Positions 1-7,829 of a DNA stretch of 64,000 bases are shown one piece after another. Position 1 is the first letter of the stretch. The number at the start of each line of letters is the position of its first letter. Position numbers and translations under genes: made by a program. The notes below the pieces were generated by a model that saw only the letters and a list, made by a program, of their open reading frames with translations, had not been told where the DNA came from and made no database searches. The DNA is taken from contig UQXP01000003.1 in NCBI GenBank assembly GCA_900545055.1, positions 1 to 64,000 on the forward strand. The letters run 5' to 3'. This DNA comes from an uncultured Collinsella sp. (GTDB lineage Bacteria > Actinomycetota > Coriobacteriia > Coriobacteriales > Coriobacteriaceae).

Positions 1-6
1 AAAGAG

Positions 7-32
7 AAGAGGCGGGGCATGCCCCGCCTCTT
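7..32. terminator. perfect 13-bp palindrome, likely bidirectional terminator
   Basis: Positions 7-19 are exactly complementary to 20-32, giving a GC-rich hairpin (core GGCGGGGC/GCCCCGCC) flanked by A/G on the left and TT on the right. On the minus strand it is followed by a pyrimidine/T-rich stretch. No complete gene is visible on either side inside the window, so the gene it serves lies to the left of position 1 or has decayed. Confidence 0.5.
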
Positions 33-311
33 ACACCACATCTCTGCGCGCTACCGATGCTGTTCGAGATGAAGGTAAAGGCGCCGGCAATCGACTTGAA
101 ACGGTAGACCCTTCACGATTAACCCGACCGATCTTGAGCACATCGCCCCCCTGCCGGATTCAAACCCTGCAAGGGGGCGATAACTTTGCATTTTCAAAAT
201 ACGATTGGGCAGAATGTCGATACCGGTCTAACAGAGCCTTGGTTTTTTAGATATTGCGTCAATGTCCATTTCGTCTCTTTTAGCGCTGAATACCATGTAT
301 CGGGTTCATTT

Positions 312-339
312 TCTCATACCTTATAAGGAATATATGAGA
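312..339. promoter_or_regulatory. nested palindrome, possible operator
   Basis: TCTCATA at 312-318 is matched by TATGAGA at 333-339, and the space between them contains the perfect 10-bp palindrome CCTTATAAGG at 319-328. This is seen directly. Such nested dyads are typical of binding sites for dimeric regulators, but no gene start lies close enough to name a target. Confidence 0.25.
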
Positions 340-406
340 CAGCTGAATTCGTAGATGCCTGTTGTAAATGAATGTATGTGAGAAAGCTAACAACTACTTA
401 ATAAGA

Positions 407-498
407 GTTGCGTTTGGTATATAGCAACGAAAACAGTTGCATTATGTCTCATGCAACTAAAAGGGTTGCTTTTGGTGTCTAGCAACGAAAGCAGTTGT
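407..498. repeat. 29-bp periodic array of alternating GTTGC and GCAAC boxes
   Basis: GTTGC boxes start at 407, 436, 465 and (as GTTGT) 494; GCAAC boxes start at 424, 453 and 482. The start-to-start spacing is 17, 12, 17, 12, 17, 12 with no exception, so the array has an exact 29-bp period and each GTTGC/GCAAC pair is a dyad. Units one and three also share TTTGGT and a GAAA-CA tail; unit two differs between the boxes. The between-box sequences are related, not unrelated spacers, so this is not a CRISPR. It sits about 210 bp beyond the 3' end of the AAA+ ATPase gene. Function unknown; a binding array for an oligomeric protein or a folded RNA are both possible. Confidence 0.85.
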
Positions 499-587
499 GC
501 ACGGGCAAGATAACCCTCACGCTTTGCGAATGTTATCTTTGTTCCTGCAAATTAAAACACGCAATGTTATAGATAGACGAAATCTGA

Positions 588-689
588 TTAGCGGGCGACG
601 ATGAATGCCACATCTCTATTATCACGGGGATTGTCGCCCCAGAAAAACCCGATATGGCAATCGACGCTGATAGCAGTCTTAAAGAACAT
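588..689 (-). CDS. possible 33-residue small protein or gene remnant
   Basis: An ATG-to-TAA frame of 33 codons begins 19 bases past the stop of the ATPase gene on the same strand. A GAGGG stretch lies about 7 bases before the ATG and could serve as ribosome binding site. The product is mixed in composition and rich in aromatic and charged residues (central run HIGFFWGDNPRDNRD), more protein-like than random frames nearby. The frame is also open for some codons upstream of the ATG, so it may be the C-terminal stub of a lost gene. I recognise no family. Confidence 0.25.
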   Translation of the reverse strand: MFFKTAISVDCHIGFFWGDNPRDNRDVAFIVAR

Positions 690-708
690 GACGTCGCCCT
701 CACTCGAC

Positions 709-1812
709 CTAGAACCGTTCGAGAATCTCCTCGGCATTCTCTCGCAGATAGATATCTAGGTCCGGCACGGCAAACTGCACGTAGCCCCTCTGTGGTGCCT
801 GAATAACCTCTCTTTGTAGCAATTTTGCCCTAATGGAGCTGACCTCATTGGTCTTTTTACCCATGCGCTTAGCAATCTCGGATGATTTGGACTGTTGTTT
901 ATCCTCGCACATGGCCAAAAGGTATTTGATATCGTTGAGCCCCAGTCCAGAAATCGCGGGCTCGTGAACAACATCGTGAAAACGAGCCTCTGCCAGCGCA
1001 ATGCCTTCAGTGACGTCGCGCTCGCTCACAATGGCACTTTTGGCACGATGCAAGTTGGCGCGCTGCCAAATGGAATAACCGACCAGTTGCACCAGATAGG
1101 CATAGCCCTTAGTGGCCTTAGCGGCTCTCGACAGAAGATCGTCCTCTATGGTCAAACCAGTCGCGACAAAGCTATCGCCCATAGAGAGAGCCACCTCTAC
1201 CTGGTTGATAGGCGCCAGATCTTCGGGGAGGGCACGACGCAAGAATGTAAGTGCCTTGCCGTTAATAAGATCCATAACACCAGCGGGCAATCCGGCAAAT
1301 GCGAGAGCAATATCGACTTTCTCCCCTATTAGAAGCTGCACAGCAGAAGCAATAGCGCGCATATCGTCAATCGGGGCATCCTGCACCTCATCTATTGCAA
1401 TAAACAGGCCCTTGGAAGACTTTGCGGCCGAGCCAAGCAACTTTCTAAGACTCGACTCTTTTGGCACAACGTCGAATTTAGCGGAAACAAAGCCGGCATT
1501 TACGCCGACTGAAGCATTGGTCGCAAGGGAGGATTCTGCAATCTGATCCTTCAGGTCCAGCAATAGGTTGGGACCAGCAGAAACAATAGCCGTCTTCCAG
1601 CCAAGCTCTCGTGCACGATCTCTAAGATCACAGAGCAAAACAGTTTTTCCGGAACCCCTTGGCCCGGCAACGCGCATGAGCCTCGCAGGTGCACCAATTC
1701 CCGAATTCAAACTCTCGGTAAACTCAAGGGCAATATCATCACGACCAATTATGCGCGGAGGCTCAGCGCCGGCAGTGGGACGAAACGGGTTATGGAATAT
1801 TGTGGCGCTCAC
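709..1812 (-). CDS. AAA+ ATPase with C-terminal winged-helix-like region
   Basis: A P-loop ATPase of 367 residues. Walker A is GPRGSGKT at residues 50-57 and Walker B is the hydrophobic run ending IDEVQD near 136-145, as in the archaeal/STAND-like 'ATP-binding protein' families that couple ATP hydrolysis to DNA binding. Residues about 290-360 look like a winged helix (helix-turn-helix segment SSEIAKRMGKKTNEVSSIRA followed by a hairpin). I chose the GTG at 1812 because GAGAGG sits 7 bases before it; a TTG five codons upstream is less well placed. No membrane segment or signal peptide. It stands alone between a glycosyltransferase cluster and the left edge, with TATCG boxes upstream (1865-1937) and the GTTGC array downstream. 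The biological role is not known; defence, plasmid-like maintenance or regulation are all open. Confidence 0.75.
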   Translation of the reverse strand: MSATIFHNPFRPTAGAEPPRIIGRDDIALEFTESLNSGIGAPARLMRVAGPRGSGKTVLLCDLRDRARELGWKTAIVSAGPNLLLDLKDQIAESSLATNASVGVNAGFVSAKFDVVPKESSLRKLLGSAAKSSKGLFIAIDEVQDAPIDDMRAIASAVQLLIGEKVDIALAFAGLPAGVMDLINGKALTFLRRALPEDLAPINQVEVALSMGDSFVATGLTIEDDLLSRAAKATKGYAYLVQLVGYSIWQRANLHRAKSAIVSERDVTEGIALAEARFHDVVHEPAISGLGLNDIKYLLAMCEDKQQSKSSEIAKRMGKKTNEVSSIRAKLLQREVIQAPQRGYVQFAVPDLDIYLRENAEEILERF

Positions 1813-1864
1813 TTGTTTGCCTCTCAAGGAAATCGATTATCGGTCAATCTTAGCTTTATTAGTT

Positions 1865-1937
1865 TATCGCAACTATATCGGATTATATCGAGTTGTATAA
1901 GCCTGTACAAACTTATCGTAGAAGTATCGAGCTATCG
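1865..1937. promoter_or_regulatory. cluster of six TATCG boxes upstream of the ATPase gene
   Basis: TATCG occurs at 1865, 1876, 1886, 1914, 1925 and 1933, that is two groups of three with spacings of 11, 10 and 11, 8 bases, close to one helical turn. Between the groups lies TTGTA-N8-TACAA. The cluster covers the expected promoter of the minus-strand ATPase gene (start 1812), so it is a candidate operator, perhaps for the ATPase itself through its winged helix. Seen directly; the regulatory reading is inference. Confidence 0.4.
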
Positions 1938-2022
1938 TAATGTAAACTAACAAATAGCCTAAACGCTGCCTTCTTCCCAACTCATGGCGAAGTCAAGCTG
2001 AGGGCCTTCTAACAACCATTGT

Positions 2023-4509
2023 CTAAAGCGAGAAGTACTCACTCTCGGAAGACAAGTTAGGCCCCAACCATGGATCACCCGTCAAGAAAAACTCCGGCCA
2101 GCGCTGCGTGAACAGTGCCTGTTCGCGTTTCCAACGGCGCAGCTTCTCCTCGTTGGCCTCTTCCCTGCCGCGCGAGGTGAACTCGTAGTGGTACAGCTCG
2201 GCATAGGGCGTAAAGATGGTGCGGTAGCCAGCTTCCCGCACGCGCAGGCAAAAGTCAGCGTCGTTAAAACCGACGGCAAATTCCTCGTTGTAGCCGCCGA
2301 CCTGCTCAAATACGTCGCGTCGCACCATCTGACAGGCACCTGTTACGGCGCTAAAGTTACCCGGACGTACGGCGCGGGCAAGATAGCCCTCGCGCTTTGC
2401 CGAGAAATCCTGGTTGGCATGGGCAAGTGCGCCACGCACACCAACCAATATGCCAGCGTGTTGCACCAGATGGTCGGCAAAGTAGAGTTTGGCGCCCACC
2501 ACGCCCGCATCGGGACGCTGCAGATAGCCCATCATCTCTTCAATAAAGTCGGGACTAATGACCTCGGTATCGTTGTTGAGCAGCAGCAGATAATCGCCTT
2601 TGGCGTGCTCCACGCCAAAGTTAATGATCTGGGAGTAATTGAACTCACCCGGCCAGTACACAACGCGCGCGATGCCCTTGCCTTCGGATGTTGCAGCCAC
2701 GCGCTCTGGCAGGGTTTCGTAATACGCAAACGTCTCCGGGGCTTCGCTGTTGTTCTCCACCAAGACGATCTCGTAATTGGCATACGTTGCCTTCTGGGCG
2801 ATCGACATCACACAGGCGTCAAGCGTCTCAATGTGATCCTTGGTGGGAATCACAATGCTCGCCAGCGGCGCAGGCTCCGGCAGCGCATAGCGCATGCGGT
2901 AGACAAACGGCGTCTCGGTATCCTCAACCGTTCCGCAAATGCCCAGCGCGTTAAAGTGGCGCTGCAGCGCAAGACGACCGGCTTCAATAGCATACGGCTT
3001 GCTATCGGCAGAGCCATCGGCGGTCGATCCCGGATGCACGCGCCAGTGATACAGCACATGCGCAACATGCTCAAACCGCGCGTCCGCCGAAAGGCAGCGA
3101 AGCGTCAAGTCGTAGTCCTGGGCACCCGCAACGTCTTCCGGGGACGTGCCAATACGATCAATGAGCGCCTTCTCCACCATCAGGAAATGCGTCACGCAGT
3201 TATGGCTATAGAGCAGGTCGACGTTGAGCTTAGTCTTAAAGACCGGCTGGCCCCACTCCCCCGTTTTCTGGAACATGTCCTCGTCGCAGAACAGGACCTG
3301 GGGACGCTCGCCCTCGGCAGCCTTGTTCAACGCGGCAACATAGTGGAATAACGCGTCCGGTTCCAGGATGTCATCATGGTCCAAGAACGCGATGTAGTCG
3401 CCCGTCGCTTGCTCAATACCAGCGTTGGTGTTGACCACAATGCCGCCGTTGCCGGGAAGCTCGATGCGACGGATGCGCTCGTCATTGGCATCCGCCGCAA
3501 GATTGGCCACCGCATCCCATTCAGGCGAGGCATCCATAAGGAGCAGTTCCCAGTTGTCATAGCTCTGGGCTAGCACCGAGTCCAGCAGCTCGCGCAGGTA
3601 GACCCGATCAGTCTTGTAGCACGGCACCACAATGCTCACGAGCGGCCTATAGGCAAAGGCCGCCGAAGCGACACGCTGGCACGCCATATCGCCCGGCTTT
3701 GCGCGATGTTGCTCAAACCAACGTCGATAAGCTGCGTCGTCTGCACGCGCATCCTTCATGCGGTTCCAGCTGTCGTCAACCATGCCGTTGTACAGGCGAC
3801 CATCCATGGCGCAAAAACCGCTCTGGATTAGGCCCGTGGGATCGCTCACAATCGCGACAAAATCTCGTATATCCCGAGGCATCTCTACGCTCAGATACGT
3901 TTTATTGACACGGCATCCGTTCTGCTGCGGCACATCGAACTGCGATTCAAACACATGCACGGTGGCATCGATGGCGTTCATATGCGTATCGAAGATCAGG
4001 AGCTCAGGTGCGCACTGGGGGTCTCCCGCCCAGGTAACCTCATAGCGCCACACCGCGCCGGCGTCTGCCGGCAAATAGCGAATGGCATCGATCTCGTAGA
4101 GGCCGCAGTGTTCGCCACGCTGCGCATCGCGGATAAGCGCACACAGCGCAGGCTTAGCTTTGTAGTTAATCTTGGATTCCAGCTTGGCCACGCGGCTATC
4201 GAGGCGAATGGAGCCCAACCTTTGGTCACCGGATGCAAATGTGACGTCAATCGTAGAGCCGTCCAGAAAGGGAAGCACCAAGACGGCGAGCTCGCGCTCG
4301 TAATCGGAAACGGAAGGGCAAAGCGCCAGTACACGGCCATGATCGACCGGGAGCACCAGCGACGGCACAGAAGAACCGCTCGTCGTCGCATGGGCAAACG
4401 CTTGAGAACCCTCCCGCTCAATAAGCGCGGCGACATCCTGACCGGCAAAACGAAGCAGCACAAACAGACGGCCCTGACTGCGGCAAAGTGCCAAACGCTT
4501 GATACTCAT
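2023..4509 (-). CDS. large two-domain GT2 glycosyltransferase
   Basis: An 828-residue cytoplasmic glycosyltransferase with two GT-A (GT2) catalytic units in tandem behind an approximately 285-residue N-terminal region of unknown fold. The first unit begins at about residue 290 (SIVVPCYKTD) and has the metal-binding DHDD in FLDHDD; the second begins at about 550 (SIVIPTKDH) and has LLNNDTEV. The C-terminal segment (TGDPWLGPNLS) resembles the 'DPYYNPNLS' ending of rhamnan- and capsule-type bifunctional transferases. Such enzymes add sugars to wall polysaccharide or lipid-linked glycans. Its ATG directly follows the TAG of the next upstream gene (4510), so the two are translationally coupled. 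It is the last gene of a five-gene minus-strand glycosyltransferase operon; sugar specificity cannot be read from sequence. Confidence 0.85.
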   Translation of the reverse strand: MSIKRLALCRSQGRLFVLLRFAGQDVAALIEREGSQAFAHATTSGSSVPSLVLPVDHGRVLALCPSVSDYERELAVLVLPFLDGSTIDVTFASGDQRLGSIRLDSRVAKLESKINYKAKPALCALIRDAQRGEHCGLYEIDAIRYLPADAGAVWRYEVTWAGDPQCAPELLIFDTHMNAIDATVHVFESQFDVPQQNGCRVNKTYLSVEMPRDIRDFVAIVSDPTGLIQSGFCAMDGRLYNGMVDDSWNRMKDARADDAAYRRWFEQHRAKPGDMACQRVASAAFAYRPLVSIVVPCYKTDRVYLRELLDSVLAQSYDNWELLLMDASPEWDAVANLAADANDERIRRIELPGNGGIVVNTNAGIEQATGDYIAFLDHDDILEPDALFHYVAALNKAAEGERPQVLFCDEDMFQKTGEWGQPVFKTKLNVDLLYSHNCVTHFLMVEKALIDRIGTSPEDVAGAQDYDLTLRCLSADARFEHVAHVLYHWRVHPGSTADGSADSKPYAIEAGRLALQRHFNALGICGTVEDTETPFVYRMRYALPEPAPLASIVIPTKDHIETLDACVMSIAQKATYANYEIVLVENNSEAPETFAYYETLPERVAATSEGKGIARVVYWPGEFNYSQIINFGVEHAKGDYLLLLNNDTEVISPDFIEEMMGYLQRPDAGVVGAKLYFADHLVQHAGILVGVRGALAHANQDFSAKREGYLARAVRPGNFSAVTGACQMVRRDVFEQVGGYNEEFAVGFNDADFCLRVREAGYRTIFTPYAELYHYEFTSRGREEANEEKLRRWKREQALFTQRWPEFFLTGDPWLGPNLSSESEYFSL

Positions 4510-5577
4510 CTACACTTCTCGCTTTCCCAGGGCGTTCGCTGCCATGCGCTTGCAGGCACCCAGACGCCCAAACCTCAAGACGTCGTAATCGAACATGAGC
4601 TTTTTGCACTCACGGGCATTGGGGGCCTTGCTGGTAAGCGCCGCACGCACCATAGCGGCAACAGAAGGAGCGCATTGTGCGAGCGCAGCATCGCTGCCCA
4701 CGGCAGAACCGGCAAGCGCCGTGGCAACGGCGGCAAACACCTTGCCGCAGTCCGAACCCAGCAACCTGAGCGCATCGTACAGCACCAGATCGCAGAGGAA
4801 GTACGCCAGGTCCTCGGCATGCTGTACATCGAGACCGTCGCGCTGCCAGTCAGCCATCACCGCGGAGTAAATCTTCACGTGCTCCAGCAGTCGCGTCTCG
4901 TCGTCATAGCGCATAGTGTCCATAAGCGAGCCCTTGCGCGCGACACGATAGTCATACAGCTTGTTCGAGATAAGCGCGGTCTTACGCGAACGACCGTACA
5001 CGGCAAAATCGAAGACCTGGTCCTCGCCATACTTGACGGTTTCGTCGAACACGATCCCGTTACCCAGCAAAAACTCACGCTTGCAGGCGGTGCGCCATGC
5101 AAAGGGGCGAGATGCTTCCTTAAACAGCAGGTCAGAGCTATAGCCTTCAAACGACACATCGCGCGGGCTCAGCACATAGTTAAGCCACGGATACCCTGCC
5201 TCGAGCGGATACGGATTCGCGCCAAAGGTCAACACGTCGCAATCCTCGCGCTCAAAGACATCGACGATCACGCGGCACGCATCGGGCGTAAAGCGGTCGT
5301 CGGAATCCAAGAACGCAACGATAGGCGACGTGGACGCAGCGATACCCGCATTGCGGGCGCTCGACAGGCCGCCGTTCTCCTTATCGACCAGCGTAAAGCG
5401 CGCGTCCTTTTCGCAATAGGCAGCCGCAATATCGCGCGAACCGTCCGGCGAGCCGTCGTTGACCAGCACGCCTTCCCAATCGGGCATGTCCTGCGCAAGC
5501 AGGGAGTCCAGGCACCAGGCCAGGTACTCCTCCACGTTATAGATGGGAACGACAACGGAAATCTTGGGGGTAGCCAT
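4510..5577 (-). CDS. GT2 family glycosyltransferase
   Basis: A 355-residue GT-A fold glycosyltransferase. The N-terminus has ISVVVPIYNVEEYLAWCLDS and NDGSPDGS, the nucleotide-sugar binding signature of GT2, and the metal-binding motif is FLDSDDRF near residue 95. Residues after about 210 form the variable acceptor domain. I chose the ATG at 5577, which has GGAG nine bases before it, over a TTG two codons earlier. It lies seven to twelve bases downstream of the preceding glycosyltransferase and abuts the following one without a gap, so it belongs to the same operon. Likely role is one step in synthesis of a cell-surface glycan; donor and acceptor are unknown. Confidence 0.85.
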   Translation of the reverse strand: MATPKISVVVPIYNVEEYLAWCLDSLLAQDMPDWEGVLVNDGSPDGSRDIAAAYCEKDARFTLVDKENGGLSSARNAGIAASTSPIVAFLDSDDRFTPDACRVIVDVFEREDCDVLTFGANPYPLEAGYPWLNYVLSPRDVSFEGYSSDLLFKEASRPFAWRTACKREFLLGNGIVFDETVKYGEDQVFDFAVYGRSRKTALISNKLYDYRVARKGSLMDTMRYDDETRLLEHVKIYSAVMADWQRDGLDVQHAEDLAYFLCDLVLYDALRLLGSDCGKVFAAVATALAGSAVGSDAALAQCAPSVAAMVRAALTSKAPNARECKKLMFDYDVLRFGRLGACKRMAANALGKREV

Positions 5578-5589
5578 AGTCAAGTGCTC

Positions 5590-6708
5590 CTACTGTGCGA
5601 CCGGAACGTCATCGGGGTGCGGATTATCACCGTAGGTGCGCTGATACGTCAGCACGCGCCAGACCAGCGGCAGGCCGCCGATCTTAAAGTAGTGCTTAAA
5701 CGTATTGATCTTGCCCGGCTTCTTAAAGTCAAAGCGCGAATCGATATAGGCGCGGGGCGATTTGACCATCAGGCGCAAGTCGGTCTCGCCACGCGGATCG
5801 AACAGCGACAGGTCAAAGCGACCGGCATCCCAATCGGACTTGAGCTCGGGAGAGGCCTTCTCCCAAAACTGCTCGCGCAACTCATCGACCAGGCGCTCAT
5901 CATTCCAACGGTACGTATCGACCTTCATGCGCATTAAAATGCCCTGGAGCTGAGCCTTGAGCTCGGGACGCTCGTCCAAAAAACGTTGCATCTCGGCATA
6001 TTCATCGCAAACGCAAAACACCTTGTTGGGCGAATTAACGGAGCTCTTCTCGTTATCTTGCCGATAGCACAAAATGGGGTCCGCAATAAACGCGGCACGT
6101 TCGGCACAAGCCCAAACCTTAAAGTTAAAGCCTGCGTCCTGATACGAGGCACCCGGCGTGGGAAGGAACCGAATCTGATTGTCGTTGAGGAACTCACGCC
6201 GATAGATAGCCGACCAAATGGAAGGTTTGCGGTAGAAGATGCCCGGGCGATCGACGGGGCGATACGCGGCGCCCGTCATATGCTCGTCGATGATCCCAAA
6301 CAGCTCACGGCGCTCGCTGGGCGTGGACCAATACAGGTAAAAGTCGCCCTTTACCACATCGGCATGCTCAGTATCGGCCTTGGCGACCAGCTTTTGGAGC
6401 GAATCCTCAAACATAAAGTCGTCAGACTCAAGGATGCCCACGTACTCACCGCGCGCCATCTCCAGGCCGCGGTTCATCGAGTCGCCGTAGCCGCTGTTGG
6501 CTTTGTCGATCATCTTTACACGAGAGTCGCGCTCCATGTACTCGCGTATGATATCCGGCGAGCTATCGGTGGAGCCGTCGTTGATACAGATGATCTCGAT
6601 GTCCTTGAGCGTCTGAGCCACGGCGGAATCGAGGCACTCGCGCAGGTAGCGTTCGACATTGCAGATGGGGACAAGCAGCGAAACTTTAGGGGTATCAGAG
6701 TTCTGCAA
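5590..6708 (-). CDS. GT2 family glycosyltransferase (paralogue A), TTG start
   Basis: A 372-residue GT2 enzyme: VSLLVPICNVERYLRECLDS, INDGSTDSSP and the catalytic-metal motif ILESDDF. The frame stays open upstream into the preceding gene, but AGGAGG lies five bases before a TTG at 6708 and the domain starts ten residues later, so TTG is the best start. The protein is closely related along its length to the product of 7830-8933: both contain KMIDKANSGYGDSMN, KPSIWSA-YRR-FL, FLPTPGAS-QD and CYRQDNE/SYRQDNE-SSVNS. This is an old tandem duplication with another glycosyltransferase between the copies. Both probably transfer similar sugars in the same surface glycan pathway. Confidence 0.82.
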   Translation of the reverse strand: MQNSDTPKVSLLVPICNVERYLRECLDSAVAQTLKDIEIICINDGSTDSSPDIIREYMERDSRVKMIDKANSGYGDSMNRGLEMARGEYVGILESDDFMFEDSLQKLVAKADTEHADVVKGDFYLYWSTPSERRELFGIIDEHMTGAAYRPVDRPGIFYRKPSIWSAIYRREFLNDNQIRFLPTPGASYQDAGFNFKVWACAERAAFIADPILCYRQDNEKSSVNSPNKVFCVCDEYAEMQRFLDERPELKAQLQGILMRMKVDTYRWNDERLVDELREQFWEKASPELKSDWDAGRFDLSLFDPRGETDLRLMVKSPRAYIDSRFDFKKPGKINTFKHYFKIGGLPLVWRVLTYQRTYGDNPHPDDVPVAQ

Positions 6709-6782
6709 GAGAACCTCCTGTTGAATAGCGTGTAACAGGGTTATTTTAGCAGCCGAGTTGCGGCGGGCGGCAGCGCTTGGAA

Positions 6783-7823
6783 TTAAAGAAAGCGCTCCAG
6801 GCAGGCTTTGAGACCGCGAGTCGAAAGATAGAACAGCGTGGCGTCTGCCATCGAAACGCCCGAGGTCGTCGCAACGAACTTGTGGGCAACACGGCAAACG
6901 GCGCCCTTGGCAGGCATATCCGTCCACTCCGTTCCCAAAAACGTCGTAAGGTCCATGTTGACGCGAGCCGCCACGCGATGGAAGTCATCGGCATCCAAGC
7001 GCGCCAGGTCGAACACAATTAGGTCTAAAAACCAAGTTATCAGCTCGCCGGGGCACAGGTCCAAAAGACCGTAGGCCGCCCAGCCCTCCAAGACCTCCTC
7101 GAGCATCCTCATGTGGGCGTCAAGTTTTTTGGCGCGAGCCTCGGCACTGTTGAACTCGTGCGTCGCCGATTCGCTCTCCATCACGTAGTGGTAGAACTTG
7201 TCCGGCATGACGACGGTCCTGCGGGCAAGCGCATAAGCCGCAAATTGGAAGACGACGTCCTCGCCCAAAGCCAAACCGGGGGCGAAGCGAATGCCTTCGC
7301 GATTGAGCAGCTCGCGCGAAAAAGCCGCACGGCAGGCATAGGGCTGCGCATTCGAATGGAACAGCAGTTGGGGATCATGGGCGCCGAAGGCACCAGCTTT
7401 GGGGCTCATGAGTTGCTGGACGCGTTTGGGGGCAGCATCGGCTGGTTCACAGACGCCGCCAAAAACGGCGGCCTCGGCATCTGCAGACTCCATGGCATGC
7501 AGCACGCGCTCGACCGTCTGGACATCGATGTAATCGTCGGCGTCCACAAAAAAGACGGTCTCGCCCTCGGCGGCATCGATACCGGCATTTCGAGCACACG
7601 AGACGCCCGCGTTTTCCTGGTCAATCACCAGCACGCGATCGTCGGCCTGTGCGATCTGGCGCAACACGTCCAACGAATCATCGGTCGAACCGTCGTTGAC
7701 GCAGACAACCTGAATCGAGCGCTCGGACTGGGCCAACAGCGAATCGAGGCATCGCTGAATGGAACGCACTGAGTTATAAACGGGGACGACAATGGTAGCT
7801 TTAGGACACGAGACCTCTCCCAT
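6783..7823 (-). CDS. GT2 family glycosyltransferase
   Basis: A 346-residue GT2 enzyme with ATIVVPVYNSVRSIQRCLDS, NDGSTDDSLDV and the DxD-type motif FVDADDYI near residue 95. The C-terminal half (acceptor side) resembles that of the 4510-5577 product (both have a QLLF/LLFKEA-type segment followed by the PYACRAAF or PFAWRTAC-type element and LGEDVVFQFA/YGEDQVFDFA). The ATG at 7823 lies six bases after the stop of the preceding gene with a G-rich ribosome binding site overlapping that stop, so it is cotranscribed with it. A 74-base gap follows before paralogue A. Substrate unknown. Confidence 0.85.
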   Translation of the reverse strand: MGEVSCPKATIVVPVYNSVRSIQRCLDSLLAQSERSIQVVCVNDGSTDDSLDVLRQIAQADDRVLVIDQENAGVSCARNAGIDAAEGETVFFVDADDYIDVQTVERVLHAMESADAEAAVFGGVCEPADAAPKRVQQLMSPKAGAFGAHDPQLLFHSNAQPYACRAAFSRELLNREGIRFAPGLALGEDVVFQFAAYALARRTVVMPDKFYHYVMESESATHEFNSAEARAKKLDAHMRMLEEVLEGWAAYGLLDLCPGELITWFLDLIVFDLARLDADDFHRVAARVNMDLTTFLGTEWTDMPAKGAVCRVAHKFVATTSGVSMADATLFYLSTRGLKACLERFL

Positions 7824-7829
7824 GCCGAC

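Larger units (their letters stand above)
33..587. other. gene-free accessory stretch left of the ATPase
   Basis: About 550 bases with no convincing gene and lower GC than the rest of the window. It contains a short minus-strand open frame (31-159) without a start codon that could be the tail of a dead gene but could equally be chance. It also holds a small inverted repeat around 124-182 (GGGGGCGAT-type boxes), a nested palindrome at 312-339 and the 29-bp box array at 407-498. I see no tRNA, no CRISPR with unrelated spacers and no integrase. Confidence 0.6.

Noticed and set aside
31..159. Minus-strand frame near the left edge as a gene
   Set aside because: It has no ATG, GTG with ribosome binding site or TTG start and is only 42 codons; it may be a relic but cannot be supported as a gene.
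407..498. CRISPR array
   Set aside because: The period is 29 bp with no room for spacers of normal length, the between-box sequences are related to one another, and no cas gene is in the window.
3955..5937. Long plus-strand open frame opposite the glycosyltransferase genes
   Set aside because: It is the mirror of GC-biased coding sequence; the minus strand encodes clear GT2 domains with ribosome binding sites, and the plus-strand product has no recognisable domain.
6709..6927. N-terminal extension of the glycosyltransferase at 5590
   Set aside because: It would overlap the preceding gene by 145 bases and lacks a ribosome binding site, whereas the TTG at 6708 has AGGAGG.
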